Source: Terrabacter sp. Ter38 (GTDB lineage Bacteria > Actinomycetota > Actinomycetes > Actinomycetales > Dermatophilaceae). Taken from it: a stretch of DNA of 64,000 nt. Below, in pieces: positions 36,298 to 45,900 of this stretch (the first letter of the stretch is position 1; each line of letters starts with the position of its first letter). The position numbers and the translations under genes were made by a program. The stretch lies in the NCBI RefSeq assembly GCF_024519435.1, contig NZ_JALJRZ010000004.1, forward strand, positions 62,001 through 126,000, in the 5' to 3' direction. The notes beneath the pieces are model-generated. The model ran no database searches and had not been told where the DNA came from. It saw only the letters and a list, made by a program, of their open reading frames with translations.

Positions 36298-37083
36298 GTG
36301 CCAGCTCGCTCCTTGCCCGCGTCCTTGGCTGTTGTCGTCGCGGCGATCGTGGCCCTCGCCGGCTGCGGCCTCCCTCTGCGGTCGCCCGGGGCCGGCGCCG
36401 GCGTCCCGCACGCCCCGACCCGCGTCGCTCCCGGCAGTGCGGCAGGCGGAGCCACCGCGGACTCCACGTCGTCCCCCGTCCCGACCCTGACACCCGCGCA
36501 GGCGCGCACGGCACTCGTGACGCTCGACGGTCTCCCGGTCAAGGGCCGAGCGCCCAAGACCGGTTTTGATCGGGACGCCTTCGGCCCGGCCTGGAGCGAC
36601 GACGTCGACGTGAGCCTCGGCCACAACGGGTGCGACACGCGCAACGACGTGCTGCGCCGCGACCTCGTCCCCGAACGGTTGAAGGACGGCACGCACGGAT
36701 GTGTCGTCGTCTCAGGCACGCTCGCGGATCCCTACACGGGGCGCAGCATCACCTTCGTCCGAGGACGCGCCACGTCGTCGAAGGTGCAGATCGACCACGT
36801 CGTCGCCCTCGGCGATGCCTGGGTCACGGGCGCGCAGCAGCTGACCCCGACCGAGCGCAGGACGCTCGCGAACGACCCGCTCAACCTGCTCGCCGTCGAC
36901 GGCCCGACGAACAACGCCAAGCGTGACGCAGACGCGGCGTCGTGGCTGCCTCCGAACAGGGCCTACCGGTGCACGTACGTCGCACGTCAGGTAGCCGTGA
37001 AGTCGCGCTACCACCTCTGGGTCACGGTGGCGGAGAGGGCGCAGATCGCTCGGGTCCTCGCCGGGTGCTCGCGAGCGCGCTGA
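36298..37083 (+). CDS. HNH endonuclease lipoprotein (DUF1524/GmrSD C-terminal type)
   Basis: This 261-residue protein has a lipoprotein signal (MPARSLPASLAVVVAAIVALAGC, lipobox LAGC) and a Ser/Thr/Pro linker. The nuclease domain has TRNDVLRRDL, a VQIDHVVALGDAW strand with the Asp-His pair, and NDPLNLLAVDGPTNNAKRDADAASWLP with the later Asn and the metal loop. Secreted HNH proteins of this type are widespread in actinobacteria and may scavenge DNA as nutrient. GTG 36298 follows AAGG at good spacing; GTG 36280 is possible. A nested hairpin follows. Confidence 0.87.
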   Translation: MPARSLPASLAVVVAAIVALAGCGLPLRSPGAGAGVPHAPTRVAPGSAAGGATADSTSSPVPTLTPAQARTALVTLDGLPVKGRAPKTGFDRDAFGPAWSDDVDVSLGHNGCDTRNDVLRRDLVPERLKDGTHGCVVVSGTLADPYTGRSITFVRGRATSSKVQIDHVVALGDAWVTGAQQLTPTERRTLANDPLNLLAVDGPTNNAKRDADAASWLPPNRAYRCTYVARQVAVKSRYHLWVTVAERAQIARVLAGCSRAR

Positions 37084-37103
37084 CCCGGCTGACGCCAAGG
37101 AGG

Positions 37104-37177
37104 TGGAAGGGCCGGACCCCACCTGACTGCCAAGCCGTGAGGGAGGGGTGGAGTGGCAGTCAATCCCGGCCCTTCCA
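37104..37177. repeat. nested inverted repeat behind the HNH nuclease gene
   Basis: A 12-bp outer pair (37104-37115 with 37166-37177) encloses a 9-bp inner pair (37124-37132 with 37154-37162). It can terminate the nuclease transcript. The rest of the gap to 37443 has no firm gene; see the weak reading frame at 37153. Confidence 0.6.
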
Positions 37178-37377
37178 GTAGGACACGCTACGGGACGCGG
37201 GGTGCCGAGCGGGGCGAAGATCCCGGCGAATCCGGCGATTCGACCGAGAACGCCCTTTCTGGCTTCACGACGGGGGCTGACGCAGAGCGCGGCAAGCGCA
37301 TCGCCGACGCGCTGGCCCGGGCTTTCACGGCCACGGGGGCGCCGGCCCCCGACTGTCTCGTGCGGTCGGGCGACTGA
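37153..37377 (+). CDS. doubtful small reading frame, 74 aa
   Basis: The frame starts at GTG in the hairpin arm, reads (V)AVNPGPSSRTRYG and ends in a more coding-like AERGKRIADALARAF. Third positions are mixed in the first half, no ribosome site is seen and no family is recognised. It may be a chance frame in a 360-base gap that holds little else. Confidence 0.2.
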   Translation: MAVNPGPSSRTRYGTRGAERGEDPGESGDSTENALSGFTTGADAERGKRIADALARAFTATGAPAPDCLVRSGD

Positions 37378-37443
37378 CCGGCCCGGACGCCCTGGCCACC
37401 AGCCGGTTTCGCGACGAGGCCCCCGGGAGGGCATGCTCGTCGC

Positions 37444-38448
37444 ATGCGCCCGGCCCTCGACCTCCTCCTCGTCGTGGCGCTCCTCGCCCTCGCGGTCCAC
37501 CTCGCGCGCACCGACCCGCGTCGATGGCGGATCGGGGTCCTGCTCGTCGGCGCGCTCTGGGCCGCGCTGTCGGCGGTCGGGGTGGACGTCCTCCTGCTCC
37601 CGCGGGTCCTCTCGGTCGTGCTCGGACTCCTCTTCGTCGGCAACGGCCTGCGCCTGCTGCGCCCGCAGGGCCGGGGTCTGACCAACGTCCTCGCCCTGCT
37701 CCTCGGCCTCGCGATCCTGACGACGACGGCCGTCGGGATCGGCGTGGCCGGCTCTTCCACGACCGGCGCGATCGACGCCGTGCCGACGGGGCCGGAGGTC
37801 GTCGGGATCGTCGTCCTGCTCCTGCCCGGCTACCCGGCGCTCGCCTTCGGCAGCTTCGTGCTCTACTGCCTGACCTACCGGCGTCACCGCGCGCGCGCCG
37901 AACCGGCGGCGGTCGTGGTCCTCGGCTCGGGACTCGTGGGCGGCACGGTGCCGCAGCTGCTCGCCCACCGGCTCGACGCGGCCGCCGAGGCGTGGCGGGC
38001 CGAGCGCGACCGCGGCCACGAGTGCCTCCTCGTGCCGAGCGGCGGCCAGGGCGACGACGAGCCGATGTCCGAGGGGGTGGCGATGACGGCGTATCTCATG
38101 GCCCACGGCATACCCCAGGCGTCGGTCGCGACCGAGGACCGCGCGACGACGACCGAGGAGAACCTGCTGCTCTCACGCGAGATCCTGCGGTCGCGCGGGA
38201 TCGGCGACGCGGGGCCCTTGCGCGTCGTGACGAGCAACTACCACGTCGGCCGCGCGGCGCTGCTGACCCGGCGCCTCGGCATCGACGCCGACGTCACCGG
38301 TGGCCCGACGGCGTGGTACTTCGTGCCGAGCGCCTTCATGCGTGAGTTCCTCGCAGCGCTGACCCTCCATCCGCGCACCAACCTCGCGGGCCTCGGCCTG
38401 TGGGCGGCGTGGACGGCGTGGCTCGCGTATGCCGTCCTGCCCGTCTGA
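37444..38448 (+). CDS. YdcF-like (DUF218) membrane protein
   Basis: This 334-residue protein has about four N-terminal transmembrane helices (to about residue 150), then a DUF218 domain and one more helix at the end. The DUF218 domain has AAVVVLGSGLVGG, LVPSGGQGDDEPMSEGVAM, ATTTEENLLLSREIL and VVTSNYHVGRAALL. DUF218 proteins (SanA, YdcF, ElyC) bind or cleave nucleotide- or lipid-linked envelope precursors; ElyC acts in envelope synthesis of E. coli. The exact function here is unknown. CATGCT six bases before ATG 37444 may be the -10 box. Confidence 0.88.
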   Translation: MRPALDLLLVVALLALAVHLARTDPRRWRIGVLLVGALWAALSAVGVDVLLLPRVLSVVLGLLFVGNGLRLLRPQGRGLTNVLALLLGLAILTTTAVGIGVAGSSTTGAIDAVPTGPEVVGIVVLLLPGYPALAFGSFVLYCLTYRRHRARAEPAAVVVLGSGLVGGTVPQLLAHRLDAAAEAWRAERDRGHECLLVPSGGQGDDEPMSEGVAMTAYLMAHGIPQASVATEDRATTTEENLLLSREILRSRGIGDAGPLRVVTSNYHVGRAALLTRRLGIDADVTGGPTAWYFVPSAFMREFLAALTLHPRTNLAGLGLWAAWTAWLAYAVLPV

Positions 38449-38461
38449 CGGCGCCCTGCGG

Positions 38462-40012
38462 TCACGACGTGGCTGACCCCTTCGCCAGGTCGTCGCGCAG
38501 CACCCGCTTGAGCAGCTTGCCGCTCTGGTTGCGGGGCAGCTCGTCGACGAAGTGGATCGCCTTGGGCAGCTTGAAGGGCGCGAGACTGGCGCGGGCGTGG
38601 TCGACGAGCTCGGTCTCGGTCACCGTCAGCCCGTCACGCAGGACGACGACGGCTGTGACGGCCTCGACCCAGCGCTCGTGCGGGGTCGCGATGACGGCGA
38701 CCTCGGCGACGGCCGGGTGGGTGTAGAGCGCGTCCTCGACCTCGCGCGAGGCAACCATGACGCCGCCGGTGTTGATGACGTCCTTGATGCGGTCGACGAC
38801 GGTGAGGTATCCGGCGTCGTCGCGGGTGACGAGGTCGCCGGAGTGGAACCACCCGTCACGGAAGGCCTCGGCCGTCGCGTCCTGCTTGTTCCAGTAGCCG
38901 GTGCACAGCTGCGGCGATCGGTAGAGCAGCTCACCGGACTCTCCGGCAGGGACGTCGGCGCCCTCGGGGTCGACGACGCGCGCCTCGACGAAGAGGACGG
39001 TGCGGCCGCACGCCTCGGGTCGCTCGGCGTGCTCCTCGGGCCGCAGCACCGTGGCGAGCGGGCCGATCTCTGACTGCCCGAAGCAGTTCCAGAAGCCGAG
39101 CCCGGGCAGGCGCTGCTGGAGCCGGTCACGCACCGGGACCGGCATGATCGACGCGCCGTAGTACGCCTTCCGGAGCGAGCTGAGGTCGGCGGTCTCGAGC
39201 GCAGGGTGGTTCGAGAGCGGCACCCACACGGTGGGCGCGAGGAAGAGCGAGCCGATGCCGTGCGCGGCGACGCGCTCGAGGATCGCCTCGACGTCGGGCC
39301 GGGCCAGCAGGTGGTTCGTCGCGCCGACCGCGAGGTAGGGCAGGAGGAAGACGTGCATCTGGGCCGAGTGGTAGAGCGGCATCGAGTGCAGCGGGGCGTC
39401 GTCCTCGCGCAGGTCGAGGCCGACGATGCAGGAGACGTACTCGTGGACGAGGGCCCGGTGCGTCATCATCGCGCCCTTGGGCTGGGAGGTCGTGCCCGAG
39501 GTGTAGAGCAGCTGGACGAGGTCGGTGTCGCGCGTCTCGACGTCGAGCGCCGGCACCTCACCCTGGCTCCACCTCGGCAGCACGGCGTCGTTGCCGCCGT
39601 GGAGCAGCAGCACCTGCTCGACGGCGGTGTCGGCGCGGACGGCCTCGACGCCGTCCCGCAGCGCCACGTCGACGAGCGCCAGCCTGGCGCCCGAGTCGCG
39701 CAGCAGATAGGTCAGCTCCGGGCCCGTGAGGGCGTAGTTGACGGGGACGTGGACGAGACCCGCGCGGGCACAGCCGAGGTAGGCGAGCAGGTAGGCGTCG
39801 GAGTTGACCCCGACCGTCGCGACGCGGTCGCCGCCGGTGAGCCCGAGACCGAGCAGGTGCGCGGCCGCGCGGGACACGGCGTCGTCGAGGGCGGCATACG
39901 TCCAGGTGCGGTCGTCGAAGACGAGCGCGACCCGGTCGGGATGGCGCGCGGCGCTGCGGCGGACGATGTCGTCGACGGTGCTCGAGGTGATCTGCGCGGT
40001 GCTGACGGTCAT
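38462..40012 (-). CDS. AMP-binding acyl-CoA synthetase
   Basis: This 516-residue ANL-family ligase activates a carboxylic acid with ATP and CoA. The P-loop motif is YTSGTTSQPKGAMMTH (about 165-180). ILVP-type and YRSPQLCTGYW segments follow, with SGDLVTRDDAGYL in the middle. The hinge and catalytic lysine lie in LPRNQSGKLLKRVLRDDL near the end. It resembles fatty-acid or aromatic acid CoA ligases; the substrate is not decidable. The start overlaps the enoyl-CoA hydratase stop by four bases, so both form one operon. Confidence 0.9.
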   Translation of the reverse strand: MTVSTAQITSSTVDDIVRRSAARHPDRVALVFDDRTWTYAALDDAVSRAAAHLLGLGLTGGDRVATVGVNSDAYLLAYLGCARAGLVHVPVNYALTGPELTYLLRDSGARLALVDVALRDGVEAVRADTAVEQVLLLHGGNDAVLPRWSQGEVPALDVETRDTDLVQLLYTSGTTSQPKGAMMTHRALVHEYVSCIVGLDLREDDAPLHSMPLYHSAQMHVFLLPYLAVGATNHLLARPDVEAILERVAAHGIGSLFLAPTVWVPLSNHPALETADLSSLRKAYYGASIMPVPVRDRLQQRLPGLGFWNCFGQSEIGPLATVLRPEEHAERPEACGRTVLFVEARVVDPEGADVPAGESGELLYRSPQLCTGYWNKQDATAEAFRDGWFHSGDLVTRDDAGYLTVVDRIKDVINTGGVMVASREVEDALYTHPAVAEVAVIATPHERWVEAVTAVVVLRDGLTVTETELVDHARASLAPFKLPKAIHFVDELPRNQSGKLLKRVLRDDLAKGSATS

Positions 40013-40821
40013 GAGGGGTCTCCGGGGCTCGGGCGGTCGTCGGTGCGACGGGTTCGGTGGGCCGGGGCGGCGAAGGACTCGAGGAGCGCGCCCGCCTCGG
40101 CGCCCCCGGCGAGTCGCGCGATGGTCGCGGCCTCGTCGGCGAGCTGCACGGCATACGGGCGCTCACCCGCGAGGCGCAGCAGGCGGGCCGCCTCGCCGAC
40201 CGCCTCCCGAGGAAGGGCGGCGATGGCGGCGACGACCTCGCCCGCGCGAGCGTCGAGGTCGGCGGCCGGGCACACCTCGGTGACAAGACCCCAGTCGAGC
40301 GCGGTCGCCGCGTCGATGGGGGTGCCGGTCAGCAGGAAGAGGGCGGCCCGGCGAGCGCCGACCGCGCCGGGCAGCAGGGCGCTGACGCCGCAGTCGGGCG
40401 ACAGCCCGACGCTGGGGTAGGCCGCGACGAATGTCGCGTGGTCGGCCGCGAGCACGACGTCGGAGGCGAGGACGAGGCCGACACCGGCCCCGGCTGCGGC
40501 GCCCTGGACCACCGCGACGACGGGGACGGGCAGGGCGCGCAGGGCCACGAGCGTCTCGTGCAGCACCCCCGCCAGCTCGGCGACGAAGGCCCGGCGCTCG
40601 GGTGCCGCGGCCATGGCGCGCACGTCGCCGCCGGCGCAGAAGAGCCTGCCGTCGGCCCGGAGGACGACGACGTGCACCCGCGCTGCGCCCGCGACGGCGC
40701 CGACGGCGTCGCGCAGCGCGATGGCGGTCGGCAGGTCCACGGCGTTGCCGGCGTCGGGTCGCGCGAGCCGGATCGTGGCCACGCCGTCCGACACCGACAG
40801 GAGCGGCACCGTCGTCGTCAC
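40009..40821 (-). CDS. enoyl-CoA hydratase/isomerase family protein
   Basis: This crotonase-fold protein of 270 residues has the oxyanion loop FCAGGDVRAM and VQGAAAGAGVGLVLASDVVLAA. VGLSPDCGVSALLP holds an Asp where hydratases often have Glu, closer to PaaG-type isomerases. GTG 40821 has AGGA eight bases upstream. It is coupled to the downstream acyl-CoA synthetase by an ATGA overlap, a fatty-acid or aromatic-acid degradation pair. Confidence 0.88.
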   Translation of the reverse strand: MTTTVPLLSVSDGVATIRLARPDAGNAVDLPTAIALRDAVGAVAGAARVHVVVLRADGRLFCAGGDVRAMAAAPERRAFVAELAGVLHETLVALRALPVPVVAVVQGAAAGAGVGLVLASDVVLAADHATFVAAYPSVGLSPDCGVSALLPGAVGARRAALFLLTGTPIDAATALDWGLVTEVCPAADLDARAGEVVAAIAALPREAVGEAARLLRLAGERPYAVQLADEAATIARLAGGAEAGALLESFAAPAHRTRRTDDRPSPGDPS

Positions 40822-40913
40822 GGGCTCATCCTGCCCCGCCGGAGCCGCCCTGGGGAGGGGTGGCGCACGGAACGACCGCTCGCGTATGCCGTCCGGCGCG
40901 GTCGGCGGCCCCG

Positions 40914-40919
40914 TACAGT
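40914..40919 (+). promoter_or_regulatory. -10 box TACAGT, leaderless start
   Basis: TACAGT stands eight bases before ATG 40928. A GTATGCC motif lies just upstream at 40884. Confidence 0.45.
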
Positions 40920-40927
40920 GACTGGCC

Positions 40928-41527
40928 ATGGACTTCGTGACACGAGGGTTCCAGGGTCGGCCCCGCGGCCGTGACGACCGGCTGCCCCCGGGCCAGTACC
41001 TCACCGGCGACTTCCCGGTGCTGTCGGCAGGCCCCACCTCCAACGTCGACCACGACGAGTGGGAGCTGTGGGTCGCGACCGAGGACGGCACCCGCCACAC
41101 GTGGTCGTGGGCCGAGCTCATGGCCCTCCCGGCCGAGACGGTGACCGTCGACATCCACTGCGTCACGAGCTGGTCCAAGCTCGACACCGAGTGGCGCGGG
41201 GTCTCGCTCGACACCCTCCTCGCCGACGTCGGGACGGCCGCCGACTTCGCGATGGTGCACAGCTACGGCGGCTACACGACGAACCTGCCGCTCGAGGACC
41301 TCCTCGACGGACAGGCCTGGGTCGCCTACGGCTACGAGGGGGACGACCTCCGACCCGAGCACGGCGGCCCCGCAAGGCTGCTCGTGCCGCACCTCTACTT
41401 CTGGAAGTCGGCCAAGTGGGTGCGCGGCATCGAGCTGATGCTCGAGGACTCCCCCGGCTTCTGGGAGCAGCTCGGCTACCACGACTACGGCGACCCATGG
41501 CGCGAGCAGCGATACCAGGGGGACTGA
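40928..41527 (+). CDS. sulfite-oxidase-fold molybdopterin protein (YuiH-like)
   Basis: This 199-residue cytosolic protein has the oxidoreductase molybdopterin-binding fold. The Mo-ligand cysteine is in VDIHCVTSWSKLDTEWRGV, followed by HSYGGYTTNLPLEDLL, GGPARLLVPHLYFWKSAKWVRGIELM and a C-terminal DYGDPW. It lacks a signal peptide and the heme domain of sulfite oxidases. The next genes are a flavin reductase (overlapping) and a DUF6510 zinc ribbon, which suggests an electron-transfer unit. The substrate is unknown. Confidence 0.9.
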   Translation: MDFVTRGFQGRPRGRDDRLPPGQYLTGDFPVLSAGPTSNVDHDEWELWVATEDGTRHTWSWAELMALPAETVTVDIHCVTSWSKLDTEWRGVSLDTLLADVGTAADFAMVHSYGGYTTNLPLEDLLDGQAWVAYGYEGDDLRPEHGGPARLLVPHLYFWKSAKWVRGIELMLEDSPGFWEQLGYHDYGDPWREQRYQGD

Positions 41528-42252
41528 GCGCCCGGCGCGTGTGGCGTGAGGCCACCCTCGTCGAGCGGCGTCCCGAGACCGACAGCGCCGTCACGCTCGT
41601 CCTCGACGTCGACGGGTGGCCCGGTCACCTCCCGGGTCAGCACGTCGACGTGCGGCTCACCGCGCCCGACGGCTACACCGCGACCCGGAGCTACTCCGTC
41701 TCGGCGCCCGAGCGCGGTGACCGGGTCGAGCTGACCGTCCAGCGGGTCCCGGACGGCGAGGTGTCGACCTTCCTCGCCGACGGTCTCGCGGCCGGTGACG
41801 CCGTCCGCGTGCGTGGGCCCGTCGGTGGCTGGTTCGTCTGGCGCGCAGGGCAGCCCGGGCCCGTGCTGCTCGTGGCCGGGGGGTCCGGCGTCGTCCCACT
41901 CATGGCGATGCTGCGGGCCCGCATCCCAGGCGCACCGCCCTTCCGCCTCGTCTACTCGGTCCGCGGGCCCGACGACGTCATCTACCGTGACGAGCTCGCG
42001 GGACTCGCCGCCACGGACGGCGTCGAGGTCCGGCTCGTCCACACGCGCCGGGCCCCCGACGGCGACGAGCGCCCGGTCGGCCGGCTGCGTGAGTCGGACC
42101 TCGTCGCTCCGGGCTGGACGGGGGCGGACGCACCCACGTGCTACGTGTGCGGGCCGACCGGCTTCGTCGAGGGCGCTGCCGACCTGCTCGTCGCGCTCGG
42201 CCACGCGGCCGACCGTGTCCGGACAGAGCGATTCGGGCCGAGCGGCCCGTGA
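41497..42252 (+). CDS. FAD/NAD(P)-dependent oxidoreductase (ferredoxin-reductase type)
   Basis: This 251-residue protein starts with an FAD-binding barrel: WPGHLPGQHVDVRL, then the flavin motif RSYSVSAP. A nucleotide half follows, with VAGGSGVVPLMAMLRA for NAD(P) and CYVCGPTGFVE at the end. There is no C-terminal 2Fe-2S domain. ATG 41497 overlaps the molybdoprotein gene by 31 bases. An alternative GTG at 41540 would not overlap. It most likely feeds electrons to the molybdoprotein or takes them from it; this is inferred from the overlap. Confidence 0.87.
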   Translation: MARAAIPGGLSARRVWREATLVERRPETDSAVTLVLDVDGWPGHLPGQHVDVRLTAPDGYTATRSYSVSAPERGDRVELTVQRVPDGEVSTFLADGLAAGDAVRVRGPVGGWFVWRAGQPGPVLLVAGGSGVVPLMAMLRARIPGAPPFRLVYSVRGPDDVIYRDELAGLAATDGVEVRLVHTRRAPDGDERPVGRLRESDLVAPGWTGADAPTCYVCGPTGFVEGAADLLVALGHAADRVRTERFGPSGP

Positions 42253-42265
42253 AGGAGGACCTCCC

Positions 42266-42556
42266 ATGACGATCCCCGATGGTCCAGGGCCCACGGCGGC
42301 GTACGACGGCAACCTCATGGCCGGCCCGCTCTCGGAGCTCTTCGCGCTCGACGTCAGCGTGGCCGTCGTCCGGTGCCGCGGCTGTGGCGCGAACGCGGAG
42401 GTCGCGACGCTGCGCGTCTACGGGCCCGACCCCGGCCTCGTCGGCCGGTGCCCGGGCTGTGACGACGTGCTGGTCCGGGTCGTCCGCACTCCCGACGCGG
42501 TGTGGCTCGACCTCGGCGGCGTCTCGTCCCTGCGGGTTCCTGCCCCGAAGCGCTAG
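42266..42556 (+). CDS. DUF6510 zinc-ribbon protein
   Basis: This 96-residue protein carries a CxxC pair in RCRGCGANAEV and another in RCPGCDDVLVR, a zinc ribbon. It ends in a hydrophobic strand VWLDLGGVSSLRV. Sequence and position behind a molybdoprotein and flavin reductase match the DUF6510 family. The role is unknown; metal-site or cofactor handling is a guess. AAGGAGG (42252-42258) lies seven bases before ATG 42266. Confidence 0.82.
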   Translation: MTIPDGPGPTAAYDGNLMAGPLSELFALDVSVAVVRCRGCGANAEVATLRVYGPDPGLVGRCPGCDDVLVRVVRTPDAVWLDLGGVSSLRVPAPKR

Positions 42557-42589
42557 CCTGCTCAGCTCAACGGTGCGTCCTTGTGCCGC

Positions 42590-42616
42590 AGGTGCGCGCT
42601 GCGACGCGCACTCCTG
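42590..42616 (+). repeat. dispersed 27-bp hairpin element, copy 1
   Basis: AGGTGCGCG...GCGCACTCCTG, with GTGCGC/GCGCAC arms. A second copy at 52855-52881 agrees at 23 of 27 positions. This copy sits behind the DUF6510 gene and ahead of the convergent small membrane-protein gene. Confidence 0.55.
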
Positions 42617-42667
42617 CCGTCGGGGACCATCTCCAGCGCCACCTCGCACCGCTGCCGGTGACCCTGG

Positions 42668-42915
42668 TCAGCTCAGCAGGGCGTGGATGCCGATGGCGGC
42701 GAACGCGCCCGCGGCGAGCACGATCGCGGCGATGCCGACGATGAGGCCGCCACGCTGCTCGGCGTTCATCCGCTCCTTCCAGCCGAGCTCCTGGGCCACA
42801 CCCCGGATGAGGTCGCGTGGCGTGCCCTCGGCTGCCGTGCGGGCACGGTCGGTGAACTCTTGCGTGCTGCTGCTCGCGTGCTCCCCGGGGTGTCGGTGGC
42901 GGGCGCGTGGGACAC
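42668..42915 (-). pseudogene. small membrane protein gene with an apparent frameshift
   Basis: Behind the carboxylase a frame opens at GTG 42915 as (V)SHAPATDTPG. The clearly coding-like sequence STQEFTDRARTAAEG to ELGWKERMNAEQRGG and the final helix LIVGIAAIVLAAGAFAAIGIHALL is in another frame. One extra base in the CCCCGGGG run (about 42885-42892) would join them into an 82-residue protein with a single C-terminal transmembrane helix. It is either a true frameshift or a sequence error. A shorter intact product could start at ATG 42769 (33 residues). Confidence 0.5.
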
Positions 42916-42930
42916 CTCGCGCCCACCCGG

Positions 42931-45900
42931 TCAGCCCTGCAGGCCCGCCTCGATGGCGGCGATGATGCGCGGACGCATGTCGTGGGCGTCGATGACGGCG
43001 TCGACCGACCCGACCGAGACGGCGCGGTGGATGCTGTGCACCGTGTCGAACTCCGACGCGACCTGGCCGAGCTTCTCGGAGCGCACCGAGCTGCGCAGCT
43101 CGGCGAGCTCGGTGGCCAGTCGGGCGCGCTCCACGCCCGTGGTCGACGCGAGCCGCCCCTCGAGCTCGGTGACGCGCGGGTCGGACGCCGTACGGGCGTC
43201 GACGTCGCGCGAGAACACGACGGCCGCGGCGGGCGCCCCACCGAGCACCGAGGCGAACGACCCCTCGATGGCCAGTACCGTCATGCGCGGGTTGAGCGTC
43301 TTGGAGAAGACGACGAACGCGCCGCCGTGGTAGCGGGAGACGACGGTGAAGACGATCGGGCCGTCGAAGTTGACGATGGCCCTGCCGATCTCGGCGCCGT
43401 ACTCGAGCTGGAGGCTGCGCATCGACTCGGGCGAGCCGTCGAAGCCCGACAGGTTCGCCAGGACGACGACGGGGCGGTTGCCGCTCGCCGCGTTGATGGC
43501 GCGCGCCACCTTCTTGCTCGACCGCGGGAAGAGCGTGCCGGCCGTGTACGTGTCGGGGCCGTCGGTGGGCGGGAAGCCGCGGCGCGGGACCGACTTGGAC
43601 TCGATGCCGATGAGGCACACGGGAATGCCACCGAGGTGGGCGTCCTGCACGACCGCGGTCTCGGCGTCGGCCATGCCGGCCCAACGCTCGAGCGGCTCGT
43701 GGTCCTGGTCGCTGACGGCCCGCATGAGCGTGCGGATGTCGAACGGCTTCTTGCGGTCCGGGTTGGTGAGCGGGCTGAAGATGTCGCCGACCGTCGTGAA
43801 GCCGGAGTCGGCCAGCTCGTGGGGGTAGAGCGTCACGTCACGGTGGGACGGGTCGCTCGTCGTGACCCGGCGCGGACCGGACTCGCCCGGGCTGACGTAG
43901 GCGTGCTCGTAGTGCGCCATGAGGATGGCCCGGGCGCCGGCGAGGTCCTTGGCCCAGTACTGCGCCTGGCCGTTCGGGCCCATGACGCGGTCGTAGCCGC
44001 CGATGCCGAAGTTGTCCTCGGCCGAGACGCCGCCCGAGAAGTCGAGCGACTGCTTGCCGGTGAGGACCATGGCGCTGTCGGGCGTCATGACGAGGATGCC
44101 CTTGGTGTGCATGAGCATCGTCGCCTCGGCGTTCCAGTAGGGCTGGGCGCCGACGTTGATGCCGGCGACGACGATGTTGATCTCGCCACCTGCCTGGGTG
44201 AACTCGATGATGCGCTTGAGGGCACGGGCGACCCAGTCCATGTTCTCGGTGCCGGAGTCCATCGAGATGCGCGCACCGGCGGAGAGGGAGTACCACTCGA
44301 GCGGCACCTGCATCCGCTCGGCGAGGTCGAGGGCCGCGATGACGCGGGCGCACTCGGCCTCGGCCACGGAGCCGAGCGACCGGAGCGGGTCGCCCGAGAG
44401 GACGACGCGCGTCACCCCCTCGGGGTGGCGGACCGTCGGCGTGCTGACGACGGCGACGATGATGCCGGCCTTGTTGAGGCCCTGCGGACGGTCGACGGGC
44501 ACGAGCGTGCCCGAGTCGTCGAGGTCGTGCTCGACCACGGTGCCGCCGTCGCCGGCGATCATCGACTGGAGCTCGTAGGGGTAGACGAGACCCCGGCGTC
44601 GGGCCCGGACGACCTTGGAGGCGTAGTCGTCGAGCGGCTTGAGTGGCTCGGTGGGCGGGGCGCCGAGCGAGCCGGTGACGCCCGAGCCGGGCTGGTAGAA
44701 GAAGCGGCCTGCGATCGGGGCGGGCGCCTCGCCGGGTGCTCCGGCCACCTGCGCCTGGACGAGGACCTCCTCGATGCCGGCGCCGGCGGTGACGGGGGCG
44801 ATCTTGCTCTGGAGCGCCGTCAGCTGGCCGAGGTCGGCCTCGATCGTCGGCCAGATCTGCACCCACACGTGGTTCATGTCGAGCCGGGAGCCCTTGGCGC
44901 CGCGGCTCGCTCGGACCCGACGGATCGCCTCGAGGCAGTTGGCGATGGCCCGCTCGACGTGCGGCAGGCCGGTGACCTGGCCGGACTCGTCGCGCACGAC
45001 GACGATCTGGCGCACCTGCGCCAGGGCGACGAGGCGGTGGTCGTCGGGGTTGTCCCTGGCGACGCACTCGTAGAGCAGGACGTCCTCAGGGGCCTCGAGC
45101 CGCGTCACGTCGAAGGACGTGAGACGCCACAGGTTGAGGCGGCGCCCGACCATGGGGTGCACGCCGCGAACGAGACGGTCCTCGACGAGCGTGCCGTCGA
45201 CGGGGCGGAAGGTGAAGTAGCCGACGGGGCGCCCTTGGCCGGCGCTCACGGCGACGGCGACCCGGCGTACGTCCTGGGCGAAGGGCAGCTGCTGGATCAA
45301 CGCGGCGAGCTGCTCGCTCGCGGCGTCCGGCGACTCGGGCTCCTGCGGCCAGCGGAGGTAGAGGTCGACGACCGACTGGAGCCCCGTGGCGCGTGACCAC
45401 ACGTCGTTGGAGACGGCCGCGTCGAGCGGGCTGCCCGGCACGAGCTCGTCGACCCCACCGATCGTCGACGTCAGGTGCGTCGGACGCCCGTCGAGCGTGT
45501 AGTCGGCGACGGCGAAGGGCCGCTCGCCCTCGGAGAAGGTGCGCAGGCCGTGCAGCTCGTGCTCGCGGTAGTGCCGCTTGATGAGCACCTCGAGCATCGG
45601 CTCGTGCTCGGGCAGCCGCTCCGGCGCCTCCTCGTGGAGACGCTCCGTGAGGAACCGGACGATCTGCTCGGGGATCGCGGCCAGCTCGTCGATGCGCGCC
45701 GCGTGGTCCGGCGCGTCGGGCTCGGCCGCGAGCGACGCGAGCTTGTCGCGGACACCGGAGAGGACGCTCTGGCGGTCCTCGTCGACGAGCGGCTGGTCGA
45801 ACCAGCGGAAGCGGACGCTGCGGGCGAGGTCGCCGATGACCGGGAAGCGCAGCTGCGTCGCGACGACGAGTCGGTCGAGCGCGTCACGGGCGGCCCCGTC

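Noticed and set aside
31954-37083. Prophage or genomic island spanning the AAA ATPase, repeat protein and HNH nuclease
   Set aside because: There is no integrase, tRNA target, phage structural gene or clear composition break, except the short AT-rich gap near 31.7 kb.
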